Positions 36,527 to 46,361 are shown, counted from the first letter of the stretch. The stretch: DNA of 64,000 nucleotides from Oscillospiraceae bacterium (GCA_017550285.1 JAFZPP010000025.1:1-64000); one strand, 5' to 3'. Translations and numbers: made by a program. The notes: generated by a model not told the origin, from the letters alone.

Positions 36527-38812
36527 ATGAAAAAACGAATCATCGCAGGGCTGCTCTCCGCTGCACTGACGGTTGTTACAGTTCCGTTTGAAGCATTTGC
36601 GGCATCCGGCATCGTGCTGCAAGCCGGACATGTGAAGGCTGCATGCAAAGCCGGAACAGAGGTCAGTGTTCCGGTCAGTGCTTCGGTCAACGGCGGCTAT
36701 GGTGCCGGTACGGTCGATCTCAAATGGGATCAGACCGCATTGAAGTTGAAATCGGTCAAATATACCGATCTTGCGCCGGAAAACAATCCCGCGGAGCCGA
36801 CGGAAAAGGGCTCCTACCGTGCATGCTTCGGCAGCTATACGGCAAAGGAAAACTATACTGCAACGGGCGAATTCTTCCTGATGACCTTCACGGTCACGGA
36901 TACGGCAAAGCCCGGTGATTATGCGATTATCATGGACAAGCCCTCTGTTTTTGATGCAAAGATGCAGCCGGTGACCGCATCGGTCAAGGCAGGCTCGGTC
37001 TCGCTGACCGGCGAAGCGGCTGACGAAGGTCTGCGTCTGGAAGCCGGCACGGCAGAGGCTGTGATCGGTGAGCCGGGCATGATCCGTGTACCGGTGAAGG
37101 CTGCGAAGAATCAAGGCTTCGCGGCAGGCACCGTCGATGTGCTCTGGGATTCGGATGCGCTCACGCTGGCAAAGGTAGAGTTCAGCGAGCTTGCACCGGA
37201 TAACAATTCCGCACCGATTGTCAGCGACGGCAATTACCGTGTTGCATTCGGCAGCTATACGACAAAAGAAAATGTGACCGGTACCGGCACGCTCTTTACA
37301 CTGGTATTTATGGTCAATTCCGGCACGGCGGCGGGGAATTATCCGGTTGTGCTCGGCAGTTTTGATGTCCGCGCAGGCGATCTTTCCCGTGTGCCGGTGA
37401 CGGCGAAATCCGGCGCGGTGATTCTGAAAGCCAAGACGACGGTCACCGGTACGACCCAGACCACGACCGCCACAACGGCAACCTCGACCTCGAAGCTGAC
37501 GACCACGGTCAAGACTTCGACAACCGCAAAGCCGACGACCACGGTCAAGACTTCGACGACCGCAAAGCCGACGACCACGGTCAGCACATCGACGACTGCA
37601 AAGCCGACGACGACCGTCAGCACATCAACCACCGCAAAGCCGACGACCACGGTCAGCACCTCAACCACCGCAAAGCCGACGACAACCGTCAGCACATCGA
37701 CGACTGCAAAGCCGACGACAACGGTCAAGACTTCGACGACCGCAAAGCCGACGACCACGGTCAGCACCTCGACGACCGCAAAGCCGACGACAACCGTCAG
37801 CACATCGACAACCGCAAAGCCGACGACAACGGTCAGCACTTCGACGACTGCAAAGCCGACGACAACGGTCAAGACTTCAACCACTGCAAAGCCGACGACC
37901 ACTGTCAGCACCTCGACGACCGCAAAGCCGACGACCACCGTCAGCACATCAACCACTGCAAAGCCGACGACCACCGTCAGCACCTCGACGACCGCAAAAC
38001 CGACGACCACCGTCAGCTCATCAACCACTGCAAAGCCGACGACAACGGTTAAGACTTCGACCACTGCAAAGCCGACGACCACTTTCAGTACCTCGACCAC
38101 TTCAAAGCCGACGACCACTGTCAGCATATCGACGACTGCAAAGCCGACGACCACTGTCAGCATATCGACGACTGCAAAGCCGACGACGACCGTCAGCACT
38201 TCGACCACTGCAAAGCCGACGACAACGGTCAGCACATCGACGACCGCAAAGCCGACGACCACGGTCAGCACTTCAACCACTGCAAAGCCGACGACCACCG
38301 TCAGCACATCGACGACCGCAAAGCCGACGACAACGGTCAGCACATCGACCACCGCAAAGCCGACGACAACCGTCAGCACATCGACTGCATCGCAGCCGAC
38401 CGAAACGGTTTCCGCTGAGACTGTCACCAGTACCTCGACCACGCAGTCCTCTGCAACGGAGACAACCGTGACGACGACCGAAACACAGCCGGCGCAGCCT
38501 GAGTTCCTGCTCGGCGACGTCAATGATGACGGCGAGGTCAGCGTGGACGATGCACAGCTCACACTGCTGGAATATGTCGAAGTGATGAGCGGTCTGGAAG
38601 GCAGCTTCACCGAAAAGCAGAAGCTCGCAGGCGATATCAACGGCGACAAGGATGTCTCTGTGGACGATGCGCAGAATATCCTGATCTACTATGTCAGCAA
38701 TACGCTTTCCGGCGAGTCCGTCACATGGGACGATCTGACCGGCAAAAAGACCGCGCCGCCGCGTCCCGTACAGCAGCTCCTCCGCAGGCTCCTGTTCCGC
38801 CGTGAACGCTGA
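36527..38812 (+). CDS. Scaffoldin-like protein: two cohesin-like modules, Thr linker, dockerin
   Basis: 761 aa. Signal peptide 1-25. Two homologous modules of about 130 residues (about 27-160 and 168-300) share the patterns VSVPVSASVNGGYGAGTVDL, DLAPENN, FGSYTAKEN and GEFFLMTFTV, which fit the cohesin jelly-roll. About 24 copies of a 12-residue Thr-rich repeat (TTAKPTTTVSTS) follow, then a dockerin (about 659-735; LGDVNDDGEVSVDDAQLTLL, GDINGDKDVSVDDAQNILIY). The tail is Arg-rich. This layout suggests an adaptor scaffoldin that collects two dockerin proteins and binds a further cohesin. No wall-anchoring motif. Confidence 0.7.
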   Translation: MKKRIIAGLLSAALTVVTVPFEAFAASGIVLQAGHVKAACKAGTEVSVPVSASVNGGYGAGTVDLKWDQTALKLKSVKYTDLAPENNPAEPTEKGSYRACFGSYTAKENYTATGEFFLMTFTVTDTAKPGDYAIIMDKPSVFDAKMQPVTASVKAGSVSLTGEAADEGLRLEAGTAEAVIGEPGMIRVPVKAAKNQGFAAGTVDVLWDSDALTLAKVEFSELAPDNNSAPIVSDGNYRVAFGSYTTKENVTGTGTLFTLVFMVNSGTAAGNYPVVLGSFDVRAGDLSRVPVTAKSGAVILKAKTTVTGTTQTTTATTATSTSKLTTTVKTSTTAKPTTTVKTSTTAKPTTTVSTSTTAKPTTTVSTSTTAKPTTTVSTSTTAKPTTTVSTSTTAKPTTTVKTSTTAKPTTTVSTSTTAKPTTTVSTSTTAKPTTTVSTSTTAKPTTTVKTSTTAKPTTTVSTSTTAKPTTTVSTSTTAKPTTTVSTSTTAKPTTTVSSSTTAKPTTTVKTSTTAKPTTTFSTSTTSKPTTTVSISTTAKPTTTVSISTTAKPTTTVSTSTTAKPTTTVSTSTTAKPTTTVSTSTTAKPTTTVSTSTTAKPTTTVSTSTTAKPTTTVSTSTASQPTETVSAETVTSTSTTQSSATETTVTTTETQPAQPEFLLGDVNDDGEVSVDDAQLTLLEYVEVMSGLEGSFTEKQKLAGDINGDKDVSVDDAQNILIYYVSNTLSGESVTWDDLTGKKTAPPRPVQQLLRRLLFRRER
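37505..38390 (+). repeat. 36-bp tandem repeat encoding the Thr-rich linker
   Basis: About 24 in-frame units encoding TTAKPTTTV plus a three-residue variable end (STS, KTS, SIS, SSS). Synonymous variation between units is frequent, so the array is old enough to have drifted, but copy-number change by slippage is likely. Confidence 0.92.
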
Positions 38813-38846
38813 TTCCTGCTGAACTGCAATCTTTATCAACCGCATA

Positions 38847-38916
38847 AAACCCCCTTTTACCGGATGCATCCGCTTCGCAATCGTAAGCGGGAACCCGGTA
38901 AAAGGGGGTGTTTCCA
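38847..38916. terminator. Large bidirectional terminator hairpin
   Basis: ACCCCCTTTTACCGG pairs with CCGGTAAAAGGGGGT across a loop holding a second hairpin (CCGCTTCGCAA/TCGTAAGCGG). It separates the convergent scaffoldin and 357-aa genes. Confidence 0.85.
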
Positions 38917-38928
38917 GTTTATACGGCA

Positions 38929-40002
38929 TTACCGGTGACGGTAATCCGGCGGATAAATCGAATAGATATTCTGCTCATTGCGCACCAGCATGACGGTCAT
39001 GCCGCTGAGCTGCAATCCGCAGTAGGATATGTCGATGCGCTGATCCACAACGGTCTGACCGGTCTCCGGAACGGTAAACGTAATGCGGATCGGTGCATAG
39101 TTTGTCTTGCAGTCAATGATCTGCACCTGTACGCATTCGAGCACGGGCTGCGTCCGGTTTTTCTTTTCATTCCGCCCGACAATGATGAACAGGAGGGCAA
39201 TGACGGCGAGAACCGGCAGCGTGATGAACCAGTATTCGAGCATCTCCCTGCCGATTGCCATGATGACGAAGCCGATAAACGGCACCAGCATGCAAATGAC
39301 GACTGCCGCTGCAATCCATGTCAGCGTATTTTTCGATTTGACGATGTGTTCATAGAGCTCCGGCGGGAGATCATGGAACCGGATATCCTGAATCGTCACC
39401 TCATTGGCAGCGGGGGAAAAGACCGCAGGCTCCGGTGCGGCTTGCGGCAGGGGTCTGCCGTCTGCATCAATGCTCGGATATGCTGCCGGTGCGGCAGAAG
39501 ACGGATTCCAGACCGGATGCTCCAGATTCGACGCATCATAGAGATGAAAGCGCTTCTTCTGACGGCTGAGCATGACCTGCCTGTTCGTCAGCTGCCTGAT
39601 TGAAAGATGCGGCACAATCCGGAGATTGTGAATGATCTCGCCGGTATCGTCGAACCGGATTGTGACGTAATAATCCGTGGTTTCGTTGTCGCCGGAGCCG
39701 GTTGTCCGCGAATAATCATCTGTGACCGTGCCGAACCGCACCTCGCATTCCACCGGCTGGAGCATCCGCAGAACCAGAAAGCAGAACAGCGCAATCAGCA
39801 GCGCAGAGATCACAATGACCGCGGCATCTTCTGTATGGGCGATGGACCAGATGCCGCCGACGGCAAAGACGCCTGAGATGATGACGCCGATCATGGAACT
39901 GCCGATGTGTTTTTTCCGGATCAGCTTGTATGCATCCGGCAGGGGCTGCTGAAATTCGATATCCTGAATGCTGACCGTGCGAACCTGATTCTGCGGTACC
40001 AT
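38929..40002 (-). CDS. Membrane protein with internal duplication, unknown function
   Basis: 357 aa, not recognised. The two halves are homologous: each starts with (S/T)IQDI(E/R)F, has a pair of membrane helices (about residues 32-75 and 220-265) and then a beta-rich soluble domain of about 90 residues (VTIRFDDTGEIIHNL against RITFTVPETGQTVVDQRI). ATG after AAGGAG. It stands alone between two terminators or promoters and has no signal peptide. The soluble domains would face the cytoplasm or outside depending on topology; no function is assigned. Confidence 0.7.
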   Translation of the reverse strand: MVPQNQVRTVSIQDIEFQQPLPDAYKLIRKKHIGSSMIGVIISGVFAVGGIWSIAHTEDAAVIVISALLIALFCFLVLRMLQPVECEVRFGTVTDDYSRTTGSGDNETTDYYVTIRFDDTGEIIHNLRIVPHLSIRQLTNRQVMLSRQKKRFHLYDASNLEHPVWNPSSAAPAAYPSIDADGRPLPQAAPEPAVFSPAANEVTIQDIRFHDLPPELYEHIVKSKNTLTWIAAAVVICMLVPFIGFVIMAIGREMLEYWFITLPVLAVIALLFIIVGRNEKKNRTQPVLECVQVQIIDCKTNYAPIRITFTVPETGQTVVDQRIDISYCGLQLSGMTVMLVRNEQNIYSIYPPDYRHR

Positions 40003-40036
40003 AATAACTCCTTACTCCGTAAAATTGTAGCGATTT

Positions 40037-40294
40037 TTATGCCTTGAACAGTGCGCGGATGAAATTGTAAAAGAGCGGGATGCCGACCGTACCGTCATGC
40101 CCGCCGCCCGGGACGGAAATCCAGATATGATCGGTATTGTTTTTCGTGAACAGATCGTGGTACTGCTCGGGGAACGTGCCGACCATGCCGTCAGCATCGC
40201 CGGACGCCGCTTCATAGGCACCTGCCTGCACCGCAGGGGAAGTCAGTCCGGCAGCCGTACAGCAGGTCAGCAGCAGCGCGGAATACACAGTCAT
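40037..40294 (-). pseudogene. Remnant of a secreted esterase (signal plus C-terminal end)
   Basis: 85 aa from MTVYS (an upstream Met at 40351 lies on the predicted start site). A signal-peptide-like N-terminus (about 20 residues ending VQA) runs after about 20 residues into YHDLFTKNNTDHIWISVPGG and GHDGTVGIPLFYNFIRALF, which is the C-terminal end of esterase-family (feruloyl esterase-like) hydrolases with the catalytic His in GGHD. The nucleophile Ser and acid regions are absent. An internal deletion of a full esterase gene is the simplest reading. A promoter (TATAAT complement near 40358) remains. Confidence 0.6.
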
Positions 40295-40477
40295 TTTTCT
40301 GTTTATGTGCGATGTCCCTCCCGAAAAGATGTATGGTTCTATCTGATACATTTATTATAGCAAATCCGGAAAATACCGTCAATAGCCGCAGTCTGAATTG
40401 TCGGATTATCCAATTCCGCTGCATCGGATTTGTATATTCTGCCGACTGCGGATTGCTGCATTTTTCTCTGAAAAACA

Positions 40478-40506
40478 TTGACTTCACCGCGGATTTGGGA
40501 TATAAT
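40478..40506 (+). promoter_or_regulatory. Promoter of the BspA-repeat dockerin gene
   Basis: TTGACT, 17 bases, TATAAT, then GGGAGG before the ATG at 40567. Confidence 0.7.
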
Positions 40507-40566
40507 GGAAAATGGTGGAATATTTGAAAAATCACCGCGCATTTCAACATACAGGGAGGTATAACA

Positions 40567-43500
40567 ATGGAACAATTCAGTCAGCATCGAACACGAAGTT
40601 TGTTCGGATCAACGCACATGCGAAACCGGCTGATGAGCGTTTTCGCAGCGGCAGTCATGGTCTTCTGCTCCGTGATGCCGGAATCGCTTGCAGTACATGC
40701 ATCCGATATGATTACGCGCATCGTCGTCAGCGGGATCACGGACCCGGTTCTGGGGGAAAAGCCTGTCAACGATCCGGCAGCCTATTCGCTGGATATTCCG
40801 GCGAAGGCAGAGATTGCATGGGCAAAATGGGTGAAACTCAATCCCTCGGATTTGTCATCGAAAAAAATCAGTTCGCTGGATGCAATCATGTATCAGGATA
40901 CATTTTATACTGACAGCGCGAGCGTTCCGGCTTTATTGATCGGCGTGAACAGAAAATCGGGGTATTTCATTTCCGATAAAGTTGCAGTCTTCAAGGACAG
41001 CGCCGATAGCATGAAAAATATGCTGAAATCGGATTATGCGGAGCTCTTGCAGGAATGCGGTATTGATTATCCGGCTTGTGATATGATTTTTGGCTACGAA
41101 CACTATGTCATCAATCCGGCTATCCGTTCCGTAAAAATTTCCGGTCTGACAGAGCCGATGCTGGGCGGTCAGCCGGCGCTGGAACCCTCTGCTTACAGCA
41201 CGACTGCGGATGCAGACATTACCAGTGTCACATGGTATGATTATGAAGGCAAAGAGATGACCGCAGAAAGCTATTTCGGCGCGTCCTATTCTTATGCAGA
41301 GTTCAAGCTGACTGCGCACGAAGGCTATTATTTTAAGCAGAAGGAAAGCGGTCTTACCGTTACGCTTGACGGTACATTCGAGACAGAACCGAAGACTCAG
41401 TCGCTGAGTGTGAGCAGTGACGGAAAAACGATGCGCGTTCTCTATCTTTTCACGAACCGCATCACGGAGCCGCTCGAGGAGATTCAGTTCACAAGTATCC
41501 CTGCTCCGGTCGTCGGAGCGTATCCGAATACAAGGACTTCTGCCTTCCGCACAAAGGAAAGCGGCAAATACAGTGTACACAATGTTTTCTGGTTCAGTGA
41601 CAAAACGAAGAAACAGGTCACCGGAAAATTCGTTTCCGGCGAGAAGTATCATGCGGTGTTCACGGTAAAGCCGTATGTCGGATATTCGTTCCTGTTCCAT
41701 GCGACCGAGAAGACACCGACAACGAAGGTGGAGGTCACTGCTGCAAATTCTGTCTCTGTTTATAACAAAGACGATACCGCAAAGCAGTGGGGGCAGGAGA
41801 TTGCCGATCTCATGCGGAGCGGCGATATCTGCGTCGATGCAGTGCTTGACACGAAAACTGCGACAACGATTGACCGTGTATTTGAGTTTGACAATCTGCG
41901 CCAGCCGGTTGCAGAGGAGCATCCTGTGACCTATCTTCCCGATGAACCCTTCGGCACGATTGAGAAGATTTCGTGGGTGGATGAGAGCGACGGGCATGTC
42001 CTCGGAGCAGACGAGCTGTTCAAGTCTTCCCGCAAGTATACGGTCCGCATTACGGTTTCGCCTTCCTACGGCTATGTTTTCGATCTGAAAACGCAGACCG
42101 GTACGATCAACGGCGAAAAATGCCGCGTTGAATCGGAGCAGTTCAAGCGCGAGGACGGCACGGTCGAGAGCTGTGCAGCCTTCTGCCGCACCTTTACGGC
42201 GGATTCCTTCGGCGGTACGGATGTGTATTTTGAGGTCGGCAAATCGCTGACTCTCACCAGCACGAAAATCAAGGATAAGACCGGTGTCTTTTATACATGG
42301 ACGGGCAATCTGTATCATCGCGGCGAATGGAGAACCGGCTATACCATTGCAGAATATACGGACGAGGATAAATTCTATACCGGTTCGATCAATCACCATG
42401 CGCGCAGCATGATTGCGACCTCTCCGGATCCGTCGGGGCTGACAAATGCTTATGACGGTGCATGGGTTGAGTGCAGAGCATGGACCGAAAAGGAAGGTAC
42501 CCTGCGCATTCAGCGGTTCCATCTCCATAAGTGCGCTGATAAAGCAAGTCATCAGATTTTGATGCGCCGCCCGAAGGAGAATGATAAATTTGAGGATATC
42601 GTTAACTCCATAGATACAGGCGATTTCGTGCTCAACGGCACAACCGACAACTATATCAAAATCACCGAGCGTGATACAAAGCATATTGTGACGCGCGAGA
42701 TGAAAAAGGGCGATGTATTCCGTGCAGGCTATGAATATTACTTCGGTTTCCGGCTGACGCTTTCGGATGCTGTTGCGCAGGAGGCGCTGCTCGATTTCTA
42801 CGACCACGGCTTTGAGTTCTGCGAGGAATGCATTACGTCTTCTGCGGACGGTGTGGAAATGCGCACGCTGGATACCTTCGCATATTCTGAGGGTGCATAC
42901 CGGATCGACCTCAGCAAAAAGACCGTCACAGACAGCTGGATTTCGCCGGTGATTTATCCGGATGATCCGCAGAAATGCGGCGACAAGCTGACATGGGGCT
43001 ATCGTCCCAGCATGGAGATCGACGGCAAGGAGACCGGCAGAGAGCTGATGATCAGGGGCTCCGGCGATATGTATGACTATACAAAGACACAGCTTTCTCC
43101 GTGGGCAACGGATACATATGAAGTGAATAAATATGCAGTGTCGATTTCCTTCCCGGATGCGCTGACGCATATCGGTGACTATGCATTCTATCAGACCCGC
43201 AGCCTGGAAAGTGTACAGCTTCCGCGCAGTCTCAAGAGCATCGGTGATTCAGCATTTGCCGATGCAGCGCTGCTGAAATCCGTTGAGATTCCCTACAGCG
43301 TAACGAAGATCGGCAAAAATGCGTTTGCGGACTGCCGCGCACTGACTGAGATTACCTTCTGGAATCCGGATACCAAGATTGCTGACGATGCATCGACAAT
43401 CAGCAATAACGGCGTGCTGTTCCCCGGCGTTATCGTCGGCTGGGAGGGTTCCACGGCACAGGCTTACGCAGAGGCAAACAACCGTGCCTTCCGCTCGCTC

Positions 43501-44481
43501 GGCAAAAAGCCGGACGGTATGTGCGGCGATCATCTCTGGTGGTATTATGATAAGAGCACAAAAACGCTGACAATCAAGGGCGAGGGCGATATGTATGACT
43601 CGTATCAGTTCATCGAGAACCGCGCCGAGATCAAAAAGATTGAGCTGCCCGAGGGTCTGACAGGCATCGGCATCGCAGCCTTCTGCCAGACCGGCATCAG
43701 CGAGATTCAGATTCCGGAAACGGTAAGGCGGATCGGTGCGGATGCATTCAGCTTCGCAGACGGTCTCATTTCGGTGAAGATTCCGGCAGGCGTCCTGTCT
43801 GTCGGGGATCAGGCGTTCTTCGGCACCACGCTCGATGATATTATCTTTATGGGCAGAGAGACTGTGCTGCCGGATAATGACAGAACATTCTCCGGACCGA
43901 AGGATCCGAAATCGCCGAACAGCAAGGAAATGGTTTTTGACGGCATCGTGCATGGCTACAAGAACTCGACCGCACATGAATATGCACAGACATACGGCTA
44001 CCGCTTCGAGGCGTTTGCGCCGGAGAAGTATACGGTCAGCTTTGATGCAGGCTTCGGCTCCGGAACCATGCAGCCCGTCGAGGTTGATGAGGATACGGAA
44101 TTTGTCATTCCGGAATGCACGTTTATGCCGCCGAACGGCAAAGTCTTCAAGGGCTGGGCAGTGAAAGAAGCGGACAATGATATGAAATATATGCCGGGTG
44201 CGGTGATCACTGTGAAGCAGAATATGACCCTCACTGCGATCTGGGGACCGCCGACCCGTATGCGCGGCGATGTCAGCGGCAGTGACGGCATCATTGATAC
44301 GGCAGATGCAATGCTCCTGACACGCTATGTCAACGGCTGGGAAGGCGTTGCGATTGACCTGACGCTTGCCGATTTGGATCAGGACGGCGAGGTCGGCGTG
44401 CGTGACGCAATGATCATTACGCGCTATGTCAACGGCTGGGAAGGCTATGACGAATATTTTACAGATGATACCCCTGCCTGA
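40567..44481 (+). CDS. Large secreted dockerin protein with BspA-type leucine-rich repeats
   Basis: 1304 aa. Signal about residues 1-46. Four related beta domains of about 110 residues follow, each opening with a motif such as SGITDPVLGEKP, SGLTEPMLGGQP or TSIPAPVVGAYP. BspA/Treponema-type leucine-rich repeats lie in the second half (about 855-1140; IGDYAFYQTRSLESVQLPRS, IGDSAFADAALLKSVEIPYS). An InlB-like beta-grasp repeat (about 1155-1230, VSFDAGFGSGTMQPVEV) leads to a dockerin (GDVSGSDGIIDTADAMLLTR and ADLDQDGEVGVRDAMIITRY). Likely a binding or adhesion component of a cohesin-based complex; no catalytic domain is seen. Confidence 0.82.
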   Translation: MEQFSQHRTRSLFGSTHMRNRLMSVFAAAVMVFCSVMPESLAVHASDMITRIVVSGITDPVLGEKPVNDPAAYSLDIPAKAEIAWAKWVKLNPSDLSSKKISSLDAIMYQDTFYTDSASVPALLIGVNRKSGYFISDKVAVFKDSADSMKNMLKSDYAELLQECGIDYPACDMIFGYEHYVINPAIRSVKISGLTEPMLGGQPALEPSAYSTTADADITSVTWYDYEGKEMTAESYFGASYSYAEFKLTAHEGYYFKQKESGLTVTLDGTFETEPKTQSLSVSSDGKTMRVLYLFTNRITEPLEEIQFTSIPAPVVGAYPNTRTSAFRTKESGKYSVHNVFWFSDKTKKQVTGKFVSGEKYHAVFTVKPYVGYSFLFHATEKTPTTKVEVTAANSVSVYNKDDTAKQWGQEIADLMRSGDICVDAVLDTKTATTIDRVFEFDNLRQPVAEEHPVTYLPDEPFGTIEKISWVDESDGHVLGADELFKSSRKYTVRITVSPSYGYVFDLKTQTGTINGEKCRVESEQFKREDGTVESCAAFCRTFTADSFGGTDVYFEVGKSLTLTSTKIKDKTGVFYTWTGNLYHRGEWRTGYTIAEYTDEDKFYTGSINHHARSMIATSPDPSGLTNAYDGAWVECRAWTEKEGTLRIQRFHLHKCADKASHQILMRRPKENDKFEDIVNSIDTGDFVLNGTTDNYIKITERDTKHIVTREMKKGDVFRAGYEYYFGFRLTLSDAVAQEALLDFYDHGFEFCEECITSSADGVEMRTLDTFAYSEGAYRIDLSKKTVTDSWISPVIYPDDPQKCGDKLTWGYRPSMEIDGKETGRELMIRGSGDMYDYTKTQLSPWATDTYEVNKYAVSISFPDALTHIGDYAFYQTRSLESVQLPRSLKSIGDSAFADAALLKSVEIPYSVTKIGKNAFADCRALTEITFWNPDTKIADDASTISNNGVLFPGVIVGWEGSTAQAYAEANNRAFRSLGKKPDGMCGDHLWWYYDKSTKTLTIKGEGDMYDSYQFIENRAEIKKIELPEGLTGIGIAAFCQTGISEIQIPETVRRIGADAFSFADGLISVKIPAGVLSVGDQAFFGTTLDDIIFMGRETVLPDNDRTFSGPKDPKSPNSKEMVFDGIVHGYKNSTAHEYAQTYGYRFEAFAPEKYTVSFDAGFGSGTMQPVEVDEDTEFVIPECTFMPPNGKVFKGWAVKEADNDMKYMPGAVITVKQNMTLTAIWGPPTRMRGDVSGSDGIIDTADAMLLTRYVNGWEGVAIDLTLADLDQDGEVGVRDAMIITRYVNGWEGYDEYFTDDTPA

Positions 44482-44493
44482 ATAAACAGATTT

Positions 44494-44533
44494 CCGCACC
44501 GCCTGATGCTGCATCGGGCGGTGCGGTCTTTTC
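44494..44533 (+). terminator. Terminator of the BspA-repeat gene
   Basis: CCGCACCGCC and GGCGGTGCGG form a 10-bp stem, followed by TCTTTTCT. Confidence 0.85.
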
Positions 44534-44548
44534 TGTATAAACGGCAAA

Positions 44549-44580
44549 GGCACGGTTTTTGCACCGTGCCCTTGTCGTTT
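44549..44580. terminator. Terminator at the 3' end of amt
   Basis: GGCACGGT and ACCGTGCC form an 8-bp stem between the convergent genes; T-rich flank GTCGTTTTG on the plus strand. Confidence 0.65.
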
Positions 44581-44609
44581 TGTAAGGAAATGAGATGTTA
44601 GAAGATGTC

Positions 44610-46361
44610 TTATTCTTTTTCCGGAAGCTCCTCATTCTGGAGTGCGTCATAGTTCACAGAACCGGTACGCACCTTGACGACCTGCTCGACCGGATACGTA
44701 AAGATCTTGCCGTCGCCGAACTGACCGGTATACAGGACTTCGCGTGTTGTCTTGATAACCTGCTCGACCGGCACCTTGCAGACGACGATTTCTGCCTTGA
44801 CCTTCGGATGAAGCGTTGTGCTCATCTTGGCGCCGCGGTAGTAGTTGTTCGACTTCTGGATGCCGCAGCCCATGACATTCGTAACAGTTACGCCGGTGAT
44901 GCCGATGCGTTCCATTGCGTGAATGAAGTGGTGCAGCTTTTCCTGATTGAAGACGACCGCGATCTTTGTCATCTTCGGGGTCTTGATATCGTTCGGGATA
45001 TTGTTCTCGACCGGAACTGCCTCAGCAACCGGAACCTTCTCAGCCGGCTTTACGCTCTTGGCGTCATCCTTGAGATAGCCGGCAATCGAGCTTTCGCTCA
45101 TGGCAGGCATAAAGTCTGCATAGGAGCTGACCAGACCGTGCTCTGTTGCATCCATGCCGAGGATTTCCTCCTGCTCAGAAGCACGCAGACCGAGCGTCTT
45201 CTTAATTGCAAAGAATACAATCGTCATTGTCACAGTTGTCCATGCGGCAACCGAGACAAAACCGAGGAGCTGCTTGCCGAGCAGATCAAATCCGCCGCCG
45301 TAGAACAGACCGTTCATCGTATCATTGCCCGGAGCAGAGGTTGTTGCGAAGAGACCGACTGCAATCGTGCCCCAGATACCGTTCATCATGTGAACCGCGA
45401 CCGCACCGACCGGATCGTCGATATGCAGCACATAGTCGAGCAGCCAGACGCCGAAGCAGACGAGCAGACCGGAAACAATACCGACGATGCCTGCGCCTGC
45501 AACGTCCATGACGTCGCAGCCTGCGGTGATGCCGACCAGACCAGCCAGCGATGCGTTCAGGCACATCGAAACATCAGGCTTGCCGTACTTGATCCATGTG
45601 AAGATCATGCAGGTGACAGTTGCGATTGCCGGAGCGACTGTCGTGGTAACGAAGACGGATGCGAGCTGACCTGTGCTCGTACATGCCGCACCGTTGAAGC
45701 CGTACCAGCCGAACCAGAGGATGAAGCAACCCAGTGCGCCGAGTGTCAGGTTATGACCGGGGATCGCATTCGGCTGAATGCTGCCGTCAGCCTTCTTGCT
45801 GAACTTGCCGATACGCGGTCCGAGGATCTTTGCGCCGACCAGCGCGGCGATACCGCCGACCATGTGGATCGCGCAGGAGCCTGCGAAATCGTGGAAGCCG
45901 AGCTGTGCGAGCCAGCCGCCGCCCCAGATCCAGTGCGCTTCAATCGGATAAACCAGTGCGCTGATGACACCGGAGTATACGCAGTAGGAAAGGAACTTGG
46001 TACGCTCTGCCATTGCGCCGGAAACAATCGTCGCGGCAGTTGCGCAGAAGACCAGATTGAACACGAAATTGGACCAGTCGAAGTTCTCATATGCAGTGAA
46101 AACATCGAATCCCGGCTTGCCGATCAGTCCGCAGAGGTCCTCGCCGAGGAACAGTCCGAAACCGATCAGCACGAACATCGGGGTGCCGATACAGAAGTCC
46201 ATGAGGTTTTTCATGATGATGTTCGCGGCATTCTTTGCACGGGTAAAGCCCGTTTCAACCATTGCAAAGCCTGCCTGCATGAAGAATACCAGTGCTGCGC
46301 CGATCAGAAACCAGATCGCAAACACTTCGCTGTCAACAGCTTGCAGCAATTCATTTGCCAT
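44610..46361 (-). CDS. amt: Ammonium transporter fused to a PII signal domain
   Basis: 583 aa. Residues 1-420 are an Amt channel with about 11 helices; conserved segments include FMQAGFAMVETGFTRAKNA, GGIAALVGAKILGPR and PGHNLTLGALGCFILWFGWY with a pore His. A linker of about 45 residues leads to a complete PII domain (about 463-575): MTKIAVVFNQEKLHHF, T-loop GIQKSNNYYRGAKMS with a Tyr at the usual uridylylation position, and the B-loop/C-loop (TGQFGDGKIF). Normally GlnK is a separate protein that plugs Amt; here it is tethered. Preceded by AAGGAG and a regulated leader. Confidence 0.95.
   Translation of the reverse strand: MANELLQAVDSEVFAIWFLIGAALVFFMQAGFAMVETGFTRAKNAANIIMKNLMDFCIGTPMFVLIGFGLFLGEDLCGLIGKPGFDVFTAYENFDWSNFVFNLVFCATAATIVSGAMAERTKFLSYCVYSGVISALVYPIEAHWIWGGGWLAQLGFHDFAGSCAIHMVGGIAALVGAKILGPRIGKFSKKADGSIQPNAIPGHNLTLGALGCFILWFGWYGFNGAACTSTGQLASVFVTTTVAPAIATVTCMIFTWIKYGKPDVSMCLNASLAGLVGITAGCDVMDVAGAGIVGIVSGLLVCFGVWLLDYVLHIDDPVGAVAVHMMNGIWGTIAVGLFATTSAPGNDTMNGLFYGGGFDLLGKQLLGFVSVAAWTTVTMTIVFFAIKKTLGLRASEQEEILGMDATEHGLVSSYADFMPAMSESSIAGYLKDDAKSVKPAEKVPVAEAVPVENNIPNDIKTPKMTKIAVVFNQEKLHHFIHAMERIGITGVTVTNVMGCGIQKSNNYYRGAKMSTTLHPKVKAEIVVCKVPVEQVIKTTREVLYTGQFGDGKIFTYPVEQVVKVRTGSVNYDALQNEELPEKE

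Noticed and set aside
37339..38649. Minus-strand ORF of VVVGFAVVDVLT repeats
   Set aside because: It is the mirror of the Thr-repeat linker in the scaffoldin-like gene; no start site or fold supports it.
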